A stretch of 64,000 bases of DNA from Methanolobus sp. (lineage in GTDB: Archaea > Halobacteriota > Methanosarcinia > Methanosarcinales > Methanosarcinaceae): assembly GCA_029762595.1 (NCBI GenBank), contig JARVGJ010000010.1, positions 1 through 64,000 of the forward strand, in the 5' to 3' direction. Below, piece after piece: positions 36,143 to 44,672 of this stretch (positions are counted from its first letter, which is position 1; every line of letters starts with the position of its first letter). The translations under genes were made by a program, and so were the position numbers. Below the pieces are notes generated by a model. That model saw only the letters and a program-made list of their open reading frames with translations. It ran no database searches and had not been told where the DNA came from.

Positions 36143-36190
36143 ATCTAATGTTTTACATATCTAATGTTTCATCCATCTAATGTTTCAGCT
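36143..36190. repeat. Three 16-bp tandem repeats
   Basis: atctaatgttt followed by five variable bases occurs three times at exactly 16-base steps (36143, 36159, 36175). It ends about 50 bases before the polyprenol-kinase-like gene, so it could be an operator array or a slipped-strand duplication. Confidence 0.5.
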
Positions 36191-36242
36191 ATATGGTCCT
36201 GCAACAATGCACCTTATATACCAATAGATAAAAGGGAAAGCA

Positions 36243-36827
36243 ATGGCTCCTATTTCCTTTGCTAATGAAATAATGAGAAAAGGCATTCATCTCACTTCAA
36301 TTATCATTATACTTGTCTACGCTCTTTTCGATAAGCAGGCAACCCAGTTGTTACTTATAGCATATCTTGTCATCATACTGGGTATTGAGCATCTAAGGCT
36401 TGACAGAGGGATCAGACTGCCAGTATTACATGTTCTTTTGCGCCGGAAAGAATTAGCGGGAATGGGTTCCTATGTATATTTCACTCTCGGTGCGCTTGTA
36501 GCTGTCTCTGTTTTCAGCAAAGATGTGGCTTTTGCAGCTATACTCATGACAACTTTTGGAGATATGACTGCTGCACTGATAGGGAAAAGATATGGGAGAA
36601 CGCGAATATTCAGCAATGGTAAAAGCCTGGAAGGCAGTGTTGCAGAATTTGTGGTGAACCTCCTCATAGCTTTGATATTACTTGGAAACCCTGCAATAGC
36701 ATTCTTTATGGCTTTTGTTGCGACCTATGTCGAAACCACATTCGTGAAAATAGATGATAACCTGGCAATACCGGTATTTTCAGGCGCATTTGCAGAAATG
36801 GCATTCCTGATAATGCCGCATCTTTAG
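36243..36827 (+). CDS. Polyprenol/dolichol kinase-like (CTP-transferase fold) membrane protein
   Basis: 194 residues with six or seven transmembrane helices. Conserved cytidylyltransferase-superfamily motifs: RKGIHLTS near the start, FGDMTAALIGKRYGR and GKSLEGSVAE. This set is shared by dolichol kinases, phytol kinases and archaeal CDP-archaeol-type enzymes; the size fits a polyprenol or phytol kinase. The substrate cannot be fixed. Aaaagggaaagca lies before the ATG. Confidence 0.85.
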   Translation: MAPISFANEIMRKGIHLTSIIIILVYALFDKQATQLLLIAYLVIILGIEHLRLDRGIRLPVLHVLLRRKELAGMGSYVYFTLGALVAVSVFSKDVAFAAILMTTFGDMTAALIGKRYGRTRIFSNGKSLEGSVAEFVVNLLIALILLGNPAIAFFMAFVATYVETTFVKIDDNLAIPVFSGAFAEMAFLIMPHL

Positions 36828-36950
36828 AAAATCTGATTCAAAGACCACATTGTTACAAGCTATGAGGTTACTGGCAAATGATAAAACCACATGATAGTTC
36901 ATTCAGGAAATCATAATCCTTTAATAATGATAATCCCAATATACTACCAC

Positions 36951-37220
36951 ATGACAGAAAAAAAAACAGATGAGCAGATTTTGGAAGAAATGAAGAACAA
37001 CATAAAAGAACATGGAGCTTCGTTGCTTCAGAATGTGATCCATGTCCCTATGTGTGGTGAACCTGCTTGCGCCCCGGGATTTGAGATAGCATACATGCCC
37101 CACAAGACACAGGGCCTGCAAAGTGCATCCGACATGTGGATAGACAAAGGCAGGCTGTATGAAGGCATTTCAAAAGATACAGGGAAACTTGAAAGCATTA
37201 AAAAACTGATACGCCAGTGA
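36951..37220 (+). CDS. Conserved small protein of unknown function
   Basis: 89 residues; an acidic-basic helix at the N terminus (TDEQILEEMKNNIKEHG), then IHVPMCGEPACAPGFEIAYM with two Cys, and a short C-terminal helix. There is no membrane segment. It is possibly a small domain binding a ligand near the CGEPAC loop, but nothing firmer can be said. The frame runs back to 36891; ATG 36951 is chosen because coding-like composition begins there. Confidence 0.6.
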   Translation: MTEKKTDEQILEEMKNNIKEHGASLLQNVIHVPMCGEPACAPGFEIAYMPHKTQGLQSASDMWIDKGRLYEGISKDTGKLESIKKLIRQ

Positions 37221-37464
37221 ACAGCACGAAACAAACAATACAATTCTTTTTCTTTCTGATTTTTCCTGCCTGAACTGACTTCTCTGTTAATAGCAAAAAC
37301 TGGCAGGAATGCAAAACCATGACATCGCGGCCTGGGCCACTATCTCTTGAGTAAACATCAAATCAAGTGATTTTGTTTTAAACACAAGTGAATTTTTTCA
37401 CAAGTTATATATATCACAAGATAATACGATATAATAAGGAAATAATCCAATCAGAGGAAAGAAT

Positions 37465-37644
37465 ATGGCACCATGGGAATATGATATAAGATCAGTTCGC
37501 TACGGCGAGTGGGACAGTACAAAAGAAGACCTCAACAAACTTGGAATGGATGGATGGGAACTTATCAGGTTCTCAGAAGATATCGATGAGGAAGGAATGA
37601 TAAAGGCATTCTTTAAGAGACCTGTTGATTGCCTTGAAATATAA
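37465..37644 (+). CDS. DUF4177-like small protein
   Basis: 59 residues: WEYDIRSVRYGE...LNKLGMDGWELIRF...AFFKRPV. The central LxxLGxxGWELI box and the closing FKRP are typical of the DUF4177 family of small beta-rich proteins of unknown function. GAGGAAAG precedes the ATG. Upstream is an AT-rich promoter with ttatatata near 37404. Confidence 0.82.
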   Translation: MAPWEYDIRSVRYGEWDSTKEDLNKLGMDGWELIRFSEDIDEEGMIKAFFKRPVDCLEI

Positions 37645-37901
37645 AGGCCTTTATTTTCTCTCTCATAAACTGTAATAAACTTCAATAAACTTTACTTGTT
37701 TTATTACACTATTTTTTTCAATAGGGGCGCTCCATCCTTACGCAGTACCCTATTTGCAGAACTTACCCCATAGAATTTTGCAAAGTGAGCATATTGACCA
37801 ATGTGTTTTTATATTATAAAACGGTAAAAGGATTCTGACTATATGATTAGACATTAAAAAGCCATATCTAGAATAGCAGAAAGATCAGGTAGAAAGATAT
37901 A

Positions 37902-38324
37902 ATGACGCAAACGGTTACAAGCTTAAAAAATATGTACATCCCGCAGGGCTACAGTCCGAAGAGGATTAGGTTCTATTTCTGGGTAGGATTGCTGTCTGCA
38001 ATCTTCCTGAGGTTGATAATAATTGCAGACCACTACAATGGTAGCCTGTCAAAAGTTCTTTTCTACCTGGGGGTCCTGGGTTACCTGGCATTCTTTGCAC
38101 ACAGGTACCGTATAGCAACACGTCGCGTAGGTGTTCTGAAGAACCTGCAGTTGCTGGATAAAGTAGAAAACAGGAAACCTTTGAACGAAGAGGACTATCA
38201 TGGATTACAATACATCATATGGAGCCTCTCTGTCTCAAAGGAGCGTACAAATTACCTGATGATCTTTGCTTTTTCGATAATCGCCATAACATTATCCCTG
38301 GCATTTGATATGGGCATGATCTGA
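37902..38324 (+). CDS. Membrane protein of unknown function
   Basis: 140 residues. Three hydrophobic helices (about residues 24-43, 51-66 and 116-136) separated by a basic and an acidic loop. No family recognised. It lies 69 bases upstream of a truncated corrinoid-protein gene on the same strand, so they may share a transcript; methyltransferase clusters often include membrane permeases, but this protein is too small for the known ones. Confidence 0.65.
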   Translation: MTQTVTSLKNMYIPQGYSPKRIRFYFWVGLLSAIFLRLIIIADHYNGSLSKVLFYLGVLGYLAFFAHRYRIATRRVGVLKNLQLLDKVENRKPLNEEDYHGLQYIIWSLSVSKERTNYLMIFAFSIIAITLSLAFDMGMI

Positions 38325-38393
38325 CCGTAAGAGAAAACAAATACGACCACAAATAAAACAGTTGAATAAACACCAAAGACAAAGGTGAAAGAT

Positions 38394-38702
38394 ATGGAAC
38401 CGACAAAAGAAGAGATCATCTTCAGAGCAAAGAATGCTGTGATGAATCTCGATGAAAGTTTAGTTGAAAGAATAGCCCTTGAGGCCATGGAAGCAGGAAT
38501 CAATCCTGTGGAACTTATTGAGAACGGATTTGTGGAAGGGATGAAAGCAATGGGCGATCTTTTTGAAGAAGAGCAGTCACAACTTGCCCAGGTATTGCAG
38601 GCATCACACATAGTGGACTCAGGGATCGATGCGCTCAGACCGGCAATAATGTGTTCCAAAAACGATGTTTGTCTGTTCGGTAACCTTGTAGTCAGGATGT
38701 GA
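38394..38702 (+). pseudogene. Corrinoid protein limited to the helical cap (truncated MtbC/MttC-like)
   Basis: About 102 residues. They form the four-helix cap of methyltransferase corrinoid proteins (AKNAVMNLDESLVERIALEA, AGINPVELIENGFVEGMKAMG, then QVLQASHIVDSGIDALRP). The frame ends in CSKNDVCLFGNLVVRM then TGA, exactly where the B12 domain with D-x-H-x-x-G would begin. No remnant of that domain is seen downstream in any frame. GGTGAAAG precedes the ATG at 38394, so it may still be translated. It is either a decaying mtbC/mttC-type gene or a stand-alone cap protein. No methylamine methyltransferase gene lies nearby. Confidence 0.7.
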
Positions 38703-38860
38703 CACCTATCAATACAAAGCTTATCTGATCAGAAAAACTATACCTCCTTTTTCTTCCCCCTCTTTTCATTCCGTGTAGAATCTTTTGTCCCTTTTAGTAT
38801 TGAAAATTTATTTAAATGTCCCTGTTGGGCAAAGTTATTTATTCCAACGCAGTTTTTTAT

Positions 38861-39010
38861 CCCCTGACCCGAAAGCTCTGCTGATAAGCAGATATCAGGG
38901 CAGAATGATACATGCCAACATAAGCAAGAGCCAACGAGAAAATAAACCTAAGGGATAGGACTGCCACGAGGCACACGTACTAACAAGCCCGGCAATAATG
39001 CCGGTTTCAG
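38861..39010 (+). ncRNA. Candidate structured RNA or leader upstream of aconitase
   Basis: Within the 352-base gap 38703-39054, a GC-richer block holds several nested hairpins: 38862-38867 with 38895-38900 enclosing 38877-38881 with 38888-38892; 38962-38965 with 38970-38973; and a strong stem ccggca-ataa-tgccgg at 38989-39004. A TATA-like box (aaaatttatttaaat, 38803-38817) lies about 25-30 bases before the block. It matches no RNA class I know. It may be an independent small RNA or the acnA 5' leader. Confidence 0.35.
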
Positions 39011-39054
39011 CTAGATAAATATCATTATCAAGTATACATTAAACAGGTGACATT

Positions 39055-41838
39055 ATGACATATGATGATTTTAAAGGTCCTTTCGGATCCAAACAGACCA
39101 TCAATATCGCGGACAAAAAGGTAACCATATACAATTTAAAAAAACTGGATGAACTGGGGATAACTAAGATTTCCGGGTTACCTTACTCCATCAGGGTCTT
39201 GCTTGAAGCAGTATTGAGAAACGTTGATTGCAAAGTGATAACAGAGGATGACGTAAAGAACCTTGCAGGATGGAGTCCAGAAGGAGTGCCAGCCCTTGAT
39301 ATACCTTTTATTCCTTCAAGGGTGCTCATGCAGGACTTTACCGGAGTGCCGGCTGTGGTAGACATTGCTGCCATAAGGTCAGCCATGCAAAGGCTTGGTG
39401 GTGACCCCTCGGTGATCAATCCTGTGATACCTGCCGACCTTGTGATCGACCATTCGATCCAGGTGGATTATTATGGCACATCATATGCGTGTAACTGTAA
39501 TGAGAAATATGAGTTCCACCGCAACAAGGAGAGGTATGAATTACTCCACTGGGCCCAGAATGCCTTTGATAACCTGAAGGTAGTGCCCCCTGCAAGCGGC
39601 ATTATACACCAGGTAAACCTGGAGTACCTGGCATCGGTGGTCCACCTTAAAGAGAAAGATGGCGAACTGGTGGCTTATCCGGACACTCTTGTTGGTACAG
39701 ACTCACATACAACTATGATAAACGGTCTTGGAGTCCTTGGCTGGGGCGTTGGTGGCATCGAGGCAGAAGCCGTTATGCTCGGTCAGCCTTACTACATGCC
39801 AATCCCGGAAGTTGTAGGCTTCAGGCTTACAGGGGAACTTAAAGAAGGTGTCACATCCACAGACCTTGTACTTACTGTTGTTGAAATGCTCAGGAAACAT
39901 GGTGTTGTAGGCAAGTTCGTAGAGTTTTACGGGCCGGGTTACAAAGCTCTTGAACTTACCGAAAGGGCCGTTCTGGCCAATATGGCTCCTGAATATGGGG
40001 CTACAATGGGATTCTGCCCGGTGGATGAGGTCACTCTTGAATATATGATGATGACTGGAAGGAGCCAGGAGCATGTTGACCTTGTAAGACAATATTGCAA
40101 AGAACAGGACCTTTTCCTTGATGATTCAAGCCCCGAACCGGAATTCACCTCAACACTGGAGCTTGATATCAGTATAGTAGAACCTTGTCTTGCAGGACCA
40201 AAAAGACCACAGGACCGCATCTCTGTGCAGGATATGTCCAAAGCCTTCCATCAGACGATGAAAGATGTATTCTCGGCAAAGATTGGAAAAGAAGTAAACG
40301 GGTCTGATCCTGATTATAGCCGCTGGCTGGGCGAAGGCGGTTATAGTGTGGCAAAGGTAACGCATCCACATCACACAGGTATTACAAAGATCAAGTGTGC
40401 AGATGATGCAATTGCATTGACCCATGGATCTGTGGTCATTGCATCGATCACATCATGCACCAACACATCCAGTCCAGCACTTATGATAGGCGCAGGACTG
40501 CTTGCAAAGAAAGCTGTGGAAAGAGGACTGAAGGTTAAACCATTTGTCAAGACAAGTCTTGCCCCGGGTTCACGTGTTGTGACAGATTATCTTAAAGCTG
40601 CCGGCCTTATGCCATATCTTGATGCACTTGGCTTCCACCTTGTAGGATATGGATGCCTTACATGCATAGGTAACAGCGGTCCTCTGAGAGAAGCTGTTTC
40701 AAGTGAGATACAGAACAAGGACCTTACAGTTGCTGCAGTCCTCAGTGGGAACAGGAACTTTGAAGGCAGGATCAACTCACAGGTAAAAGCCAACTATCTG
40801 GCCTCACCAATGCTTGTAGTTGCATATGCCCTGGCCGGTACAGTAGATATCGACCTTATGAAAGAGCCTGTTGCCTGTGATCCAAACGGTCAGCCTGTCT
40901 ACCTTAAAGATATCTGGCCCGGAACAGAAGAACTTAACAGGTACATCAATGACTCGGTCACCCCTGAAATGTTCAGGGAAGAATATTCAAATGTCTATCA
41001 GGGCACAGAACTCTGGAGAGGCCTGGATGCACCCGAAGGGACGCTTTACGAATGGGATAACCATTCCACATACATACAGGAACCACCTTTCTTCAAGGAT
41101 TTCCCTCTTGAACTCAAAAAGCAGGGAGATATCACAGGAGCACGGGCCCTTGTAGTGCTTGGTGACAGTATCACCACTGACCACATATCCCCTGCAGGCT
41201 CAATCCCATCGGACTATCCTGCTGGCCAATATCTGCTCTCAAAAGGTGTTGATGAGAAGAATTTCAATTCATATGGCTCCAGGCGTGGAAATCATGAAGT
41301 TATGATGAGAGGTACTTTTGGGAACGTGCGTCTTAAGAACAAGCTTGTCGCAAGCAAAGAAGGTTCATGGACCATTCACCAACCTGATTCCCAGGAGATG
41401 CCTATATATGATGCTGCAATGCGATATATAGAAGAAGGTACACCGCTTGTGATTATTGCCGGAAAGGAATACGGAACCGGAAGCTCACGAGACTGGGCTG
41501 CAAAGGGGACCCAGCTTTTGGGCATTAGAGCAGTTATCGCCGAATCTTTTGAGAGGATACACCGCAGCAACCTTGTAGGCATGGGTGTTCTGCCACTGCA
41601 GTTCATAGAAGGTGAATCTGCACAAAGCCTGGAACTTTCAGGAAACGAGATATTCGACATAAAAGGTACTGATAAACTAAGGCCTTTCGGGGAACTAACA
41701 GTTGTAGCAAGATCAGAGAATGGGGAAGAAAAGACCTTTAACGTCCTTGTGCGCCTTAACTCTGACATCGAGATCGAGTATTACATGAATGGGGGGATCC
41801 TCCATAAATTCCTGAGGGATAAAATAAAGGGAGAATGA
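39055..41838 (+). CDS. acnA: Aconitate hydratase (AcnA type)
   Basis: 927 residues, full length for the IRP/AcnA subfamily. Isomerises citrate to isocitrate with a [4Fe-4S] cluster. Visible: GTDSHTTMINGLGVLGWGVGG split around 215-235, the cluster ligands in ITSCTNTSSP and GYGCLTCIGNSG, and the swivelling C-terminal domain with DSITTDHISPAG, SRRGNHEVM and YGTGSSRDWAAKG. GGTGAC precedes the ATG. Citrate synthase follows 200 bases later, so they form the first steps of an oxidative partial citric acid cycle supplying glutamate. Confidence 0.97.
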   Translation: MTYDDFKGPFGSKQTINIADKKVTIYNLKKLDELGITKISGLPYSIRVLLEAVLRNVDCKVITEDDVKNLAGWSPEGVPALDIPFIPSRVLMQDFTGVPAVVDIAAIRSAMQRLGGDPSVINPVIPADLVIDHSIQVDYYGTSYACNCNEKYEFHRNKERYELLHWAQNAFDNLKVVPPASGIIHQVNLEYLASVVHLKEKDGELVAYPDTLVGTDSHTTMINGLGVLGWGVGGIEAEAVMLGQPYYMPIPEVVGFRLTGELKEGVTSTDLVLTVVEMLRKHGVVGKFVEFYGPGYKALELTERAVLANMAPEYGATMGFCPVDEVTLEYMMMTGRSQEHVDLVRQYCKEQDLFLDDSSPEPEFTSTLELDISIVEPCLAGPKRPQDRISVQDMSKAFHQTMKDVFSAKIGKEVNGSDPDYSRWLGEGGYSVAKVTHPHHTGITKIKCADDAIALTHGSVVIASITSCTNTSSPALMIGAGLLAKKAVERGLKVKPFVKTSLAPGSRVVTDYLKAAGLMPYLDALGFHLVGYGCLTCIGNSGPLREAVSSEIQNKDLTVAAVLSGNRNFEGRINSQVKANYLASPMLVVAYALAGTVDIDLMKEPVACDPNGQPVYLKDIWPGTEELNRYINDSVTPEMFREEYSNVYQGTELWRGLDAPEGTLYEWDNHSTYIQEPPFFKDFPLELKKQGDITGARALVVLGDSITTDHISPAGSIPSDYPAGQYLLSKGVDEKNFNSYGSRRGNHEVMMRGTFGNVRLKNKLVASKEGSWTIHQPDSQEMPIYDAAMRYIEEGTPLVIIAGKEYGTGSSRDWAAKGTQLLGIRAVIAESFERIHRSNLVGMGVLPLQFIEGESAQSLELSGNEIFDIKGTDKLRPFGELTVVARSENGEEKTFNVLVRLNSDIEIEYYMNGGILHKFLRDKIKGE

Positions 41839-42042
41839 CCATTACATTCTTCTTTTTACCCCCAGTATCAAGCATTTTATGAGTCGATTATATTATACTA
41901 TATTATAACATATTATAATATATTAGAATATAATACCAGTGTTATGCTAATAATTTTGTAGCAAATTTTATATATGGATAGTCAAAACTAATTATTGGGC
42001 ATATTTTATCAAAACGTGTACTTTATCCGTCGGGGATTTTTA

Positions 42043-43140
42043 ATGGAAGAAATGAAGAAAGGCCTTGAAGGCGTGGTAGCCTTGGATACCAGAATATCAT
42101 TCATAGATGGTATCCAGGGGGTTTTAAAATACAGGGGGATCAGAATAGAGGATCTTGTAGATTTTCCCTATGATGTTATTTCATATCTCCTGATAAATGC
42201 AAATATCCCCGATGAGACAGAGTTATCTGAATATTCCAACCGACTTAAGGAAGACCGGTTTATTGATGGTAAACTGGTGGAAGTACTCAAGGGATTTGAC
42301 TTTGGAACTGATGCCCTTGACGGATTAAGGACCGCTGTTTCCTGTACGGCCCATTTTGATGAGGAGAACAATCACCACTCACCGGATGCGAACAGGAACA
42401 AAACTGTCCGGCTTGTTGCTAAATTCCCGACCATTGTTGCCGCCCTGCATCGCAGCAGCATCGGAGAGGAACCTATTGAGCCCAGTAAAGAACTATCCCA
42501 TGGAGCAAACTTCCTCTACATGCTGACAGGTAGACCCCCTACAGAACTTGAAGCCGAAGCAATGGAAAAAGATCTGATACTGAGTGCGGAACATGAGCTG
42601 AACCCCTCAACATTCTCATTGAGGATTGCAGCATCGACACTTTCTGATATGTATTCTGCAGTCATATGCGGCCTGTGTACTCTCAAGGGACCTTTACACG
42701 GAGGTGCCAGAAAAGGGGTTATGGACATGCTGGATGAGGTCGGCAGCAGGGAATATGCCAGAGACTACGTTTTACAAAAACTGGAGCGAAAAGAGAAAGT
42801 AATGGGATTTGGCCATCGCGTCTACAAAACCTATGACCCCCGGGCAAGGATATACAGGGATGTTGCCAGAAGGCTGGCCATAGAGAGAGGCGATACTGGC
42901 TGGTATGAGATGGCAGAGGAGATCGAGCATATACTTTATCATGAATTCATCGAAATCAGAGGGAAACCAATCTATCCGAATGTTGATTTTTATTCTGCTG
43001 TGGTGTACAAGTATCTTGACATACCTTCCGAGCTTGCAACTTCCATATTTGCCATGGGAAGGGTTTCAGGATGGATAGCCCACTGCATGGAGCAATATTG
43101 CGACAATAAGGTTATAAGGCCAAGGGCACATTCCGTTTAA
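42043..43140 (+). CDS. gltA: Citrate synthase
   Basis: About 365 residues, the archaeal/bacterial dimer size. Condenses acetyl-CoA and oxaloacetate. Boxes: LSAEHELNPSTF (His), GPLHGGARKGV, and MGFGHRVYKTYDPRARI (second His), with a late Asp in NVDFYSAVVY. It is the si-type. The ATG at 42043 has GGGGA upstream; sixteen extra codons to 41995 are less likely. The 3' end overlaps the convergent SRPBCC gene by 29 bases. An AT-rich run (atattataacatattataatatatt) precedes it. Confidence 0.96.
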   Translation: MEEMKKGLEGVVALDTRISFIDGIQGVLKYRGIRIEDLVDFPYDVISYLLINANIPDETELSEYSNRLKEDRFIDGKLVEVLKGFDFGTDALDGLRTAVSCTAHFDEENNHHSPDANRNKTVRLVAKFPTIVAALHRSSIGEEPIEPSKELSHGANFLYMLTGRPPTELEAEAMEKDLILSAEHELNPSTFSLRIAASTLSDMYSAVICGLCTLKGPLHGGARKGVMDMLDEVGSREYARDYVLQKLERKEKVMGFGHRVYKTYDPRARIYRDVARRLAIERGDTGWYEMAEEIEHILYHEFIEIRGKPIYPNVDFYSAVVYKYLDIPSELATSIFAMGRVSGWIAHCMEQYCDNKVIRPRAHSV

Positions 43141-43585
43141 GCTCGAAACCTTTTCTTTTTTCACATGCACCTTTAAGTTCCCGGTTCATATTCCGGAATC
43201 CTTCTTTTGTCCTGTCACCGATAAGATGCAATATGAGTGGAGCAAGGACACCCCTGAACCTTTCACACTGAATAAGTCTTGTCCTTCCGTTCTCAAGTTC
43301 TTCAAGCCTGAATGCATGCTCACCGTCAAATATCCCTTTGACCCACAAATTGCCCATCCATCTTATCTCATGCAAAGGCTCCACCCTTGTGATCACAGGA
43401 TCAAGGTCAATACCTTTCATTCCTGGAACTTGCATGTGGACATCAAGTCTTGATCCTTTTTCGACCGTTCCTTTTATAGTAGTGATGAATGAATTCCACG
43501 TACCATATTCTTCAAAATCTGTCAGGAGGTCCCAGACCTCTTGTATAGGGGCTTCGATTATTATATCCGTACAAATCTTATGCAT
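43112..43585 (-). CDS. SRPBCC (START-like) ligand-binding protein
   Basis: 157 residues with the SRPBCC fold: an opening strand-helix IEAPIQEVWDLLTDFEEYGTW, a GSRLDVHM strand, W-x-G-x-x-W in the middle and a long C-terminal helix (TKEGFRNMNRELKGACEKR). Related to polyketide cyclase/dehydrase-type proteins that hold small hydrophobic molecules. Ligand unknown. Start facing a GGAGG about twelve bases upstream. Overlaps the end of citrate synthase. Confidence 0.85.
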   Translation of the reverse strand: MHKICTDIIIEAPIQEVWDLLTDFEEYGTWNSFITTIKGTVEKGSRLDVHMQVPGMKGIDLDPVITRVEPLHEIRWMGNLWVKGIFDGEHAFRLEELENGRTRLIQCERFRGVLAPLILHLIGDRTKEGFRNMNRELKGACEKRKGFELKRNVPLAL

Positions 43586-43960
43586 TGTGAGGTAAACCTC
43601 CGGTAAAAAAGAAGCTATGATATAAAAATGATATATCGTTCACACTAATCCCGCTTTTTACATTCTCTTTTATGGCTCTGATAAAATATATATTTTTAGA
43701 TGATATAAAGGTTGGGAACATAAGGAAAAATATCACCTGCAGATAAAGAGAGAATAATAGTGTGGTTGATCGTTAACATAAATATCGTTGTATTTCTGCT
43801 TAAGGTCTGCATGGGTTAAAAGTTTTACCCTTTTGTACGATTCCTGCACAATCCTCATGTGGGAGCAATAACATTCTTATGAACATTTTTATAGCGACAG
43901 GTCCTATTATTGATTGAATTACTATCAATATATGTAGGACAAAAACAGGATGTAACCATC
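43586..43960. other. Intergenic with a terminator-like hairpin
   Basis: 375 bases. A TATA-like box (gatgatataaag, near 43697) and a hairpin with T-tail (gggttaaaagttttaccc then tttt, 43813-43834) enclose about 110 bases that could be a small transcript, but there is no supporting conservation or ORF. An additional short palindrome (gaggtaaacctc) lies at the start of the gap. Confidence 0.35.
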
Positions 43961-44167
43961 ATGGGAAATAACAGGACATACGGGATACCGGCATTGCTTT
44001 CTTTTTTCATACCGGGACTGGGACAGATAATCAAAGGCGATATATTCAAGGCTATCGGCATATGGGTAGTCCTGGGTATCAGCTGGTTATTGCAAATCAT
44101 CCTCATAGGCTACCTGCTGGGTTTCATTGTGTGGATATGGCAGATATACGATGCTTACAATAACTAA
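43961..44167 (+). CDS. TM2/DUF5683-like small membrane protein
   Basis: 68 residues from ATG 43961 (AGGATG upstream). Two helices, the first after a PALLSFFIPGLGQIIKGD motif, the second ending in WIWQIYDAYN. The P-G-x-G-Q and W-Q-x-Y-D-A-Y pattern is typical of small TM2-like proteins. Function unknown. The frame is open to 43910 but the upstream part is not family-like. Confidence 0.8.
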   Translation: MGNNRTYGIPALLSFFIPGLGQIIKGDIFKAIGIWVVLGISWLLQIILIGYLLGFIVWIWQIYDAYNN

Positions 44168-44264
44168 ACGGTAAGAGGGGTAATCCTCTCATCTTTCTAT
44201 GTCAGATCCGGTTCCCACATAACCGGGCAGACCAAAAAATACACAGGTAAAAGGGTTTTAGGAC

Positions 44265-44672
44265 TTAGAATATCTCCTTTATTCCTGTTACACTGGCACC
44301 TCTGGCACTCTGGACAGTTACCTCAAAGTCCTTGAACTTAGGAACGCCAGTACCTCCTGTATCTTCAGGTACAAGGACATTTGACCAGGGACTGTTCACC
44401 ATATAGGCAATACCTGGGTGAGCCTGTTCATATCCGGACTTCTGTGCCTGGACCACAACTTTTCCGGAGCCATTCCTCAAAATCACAGTTTCTCCCTCTT
44501 TGATGGAAAGCTTTGAAATGTCCTTCAGGTCAAGCCTTATGACTGCAGAGAGTGTTTCATAATCCTCTCCAAAGCGCGAGGATTCCTGGGCTGTGTTCTG
44601 GAACACGTCCCTGTAAGTGACCACCTTCAGTTTTATTTCCGGTGCAGCAAGGAATTGTCCAAATCCCATCAT
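44265..44672 (-). CDS. fwdD: Formylmethanofuran dehydrogenase subunit D
   Basis: 135 residues forming a molybdopterin-dinucleotide-binding beta barrel domain (LKVVTYRDVFQNTA, then AVIRLDLKDISKLSIKEGETV and MVNSPWSNVLVP). Together with FwdB it makes the metal-pterin site that interconverts formylmethanofuran with CO2. In methylotrophic growth it runs in the oxidative direction. The start overlaps the fwdB stop by four bases with GGAGG upstream. Whether it is the Mo (Fmd) or W (Fwd) type cannot be decided from this. Confidence 0.9.
   Translation of the reverse strand: MMGFGQFLAAPEIKLKVVTYRDVFQNTAQESSRFGEDYETLSAVIRLDLKDISKLSIKEGETVILRNGSGKVVVQAQKSGYEQAHPGIAYMVNSPWSNVLVPEDTGGTGVPKFKDFEVTVQSARGASVTGIKEIF

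Noticed and set aside
38703-38860. Search for the missing B12 domain of the truncated corrinoid protein
   Set aside because: No D-x-H-x-x-G or TGT/GGG motif in any frame, so no frameshift explains the truncation.
43671-43690. ggctctgataaaatat resembling the MITE end
   Set aside because: Only the first seven to eight bases match; no partner repeat or duplication nearby.
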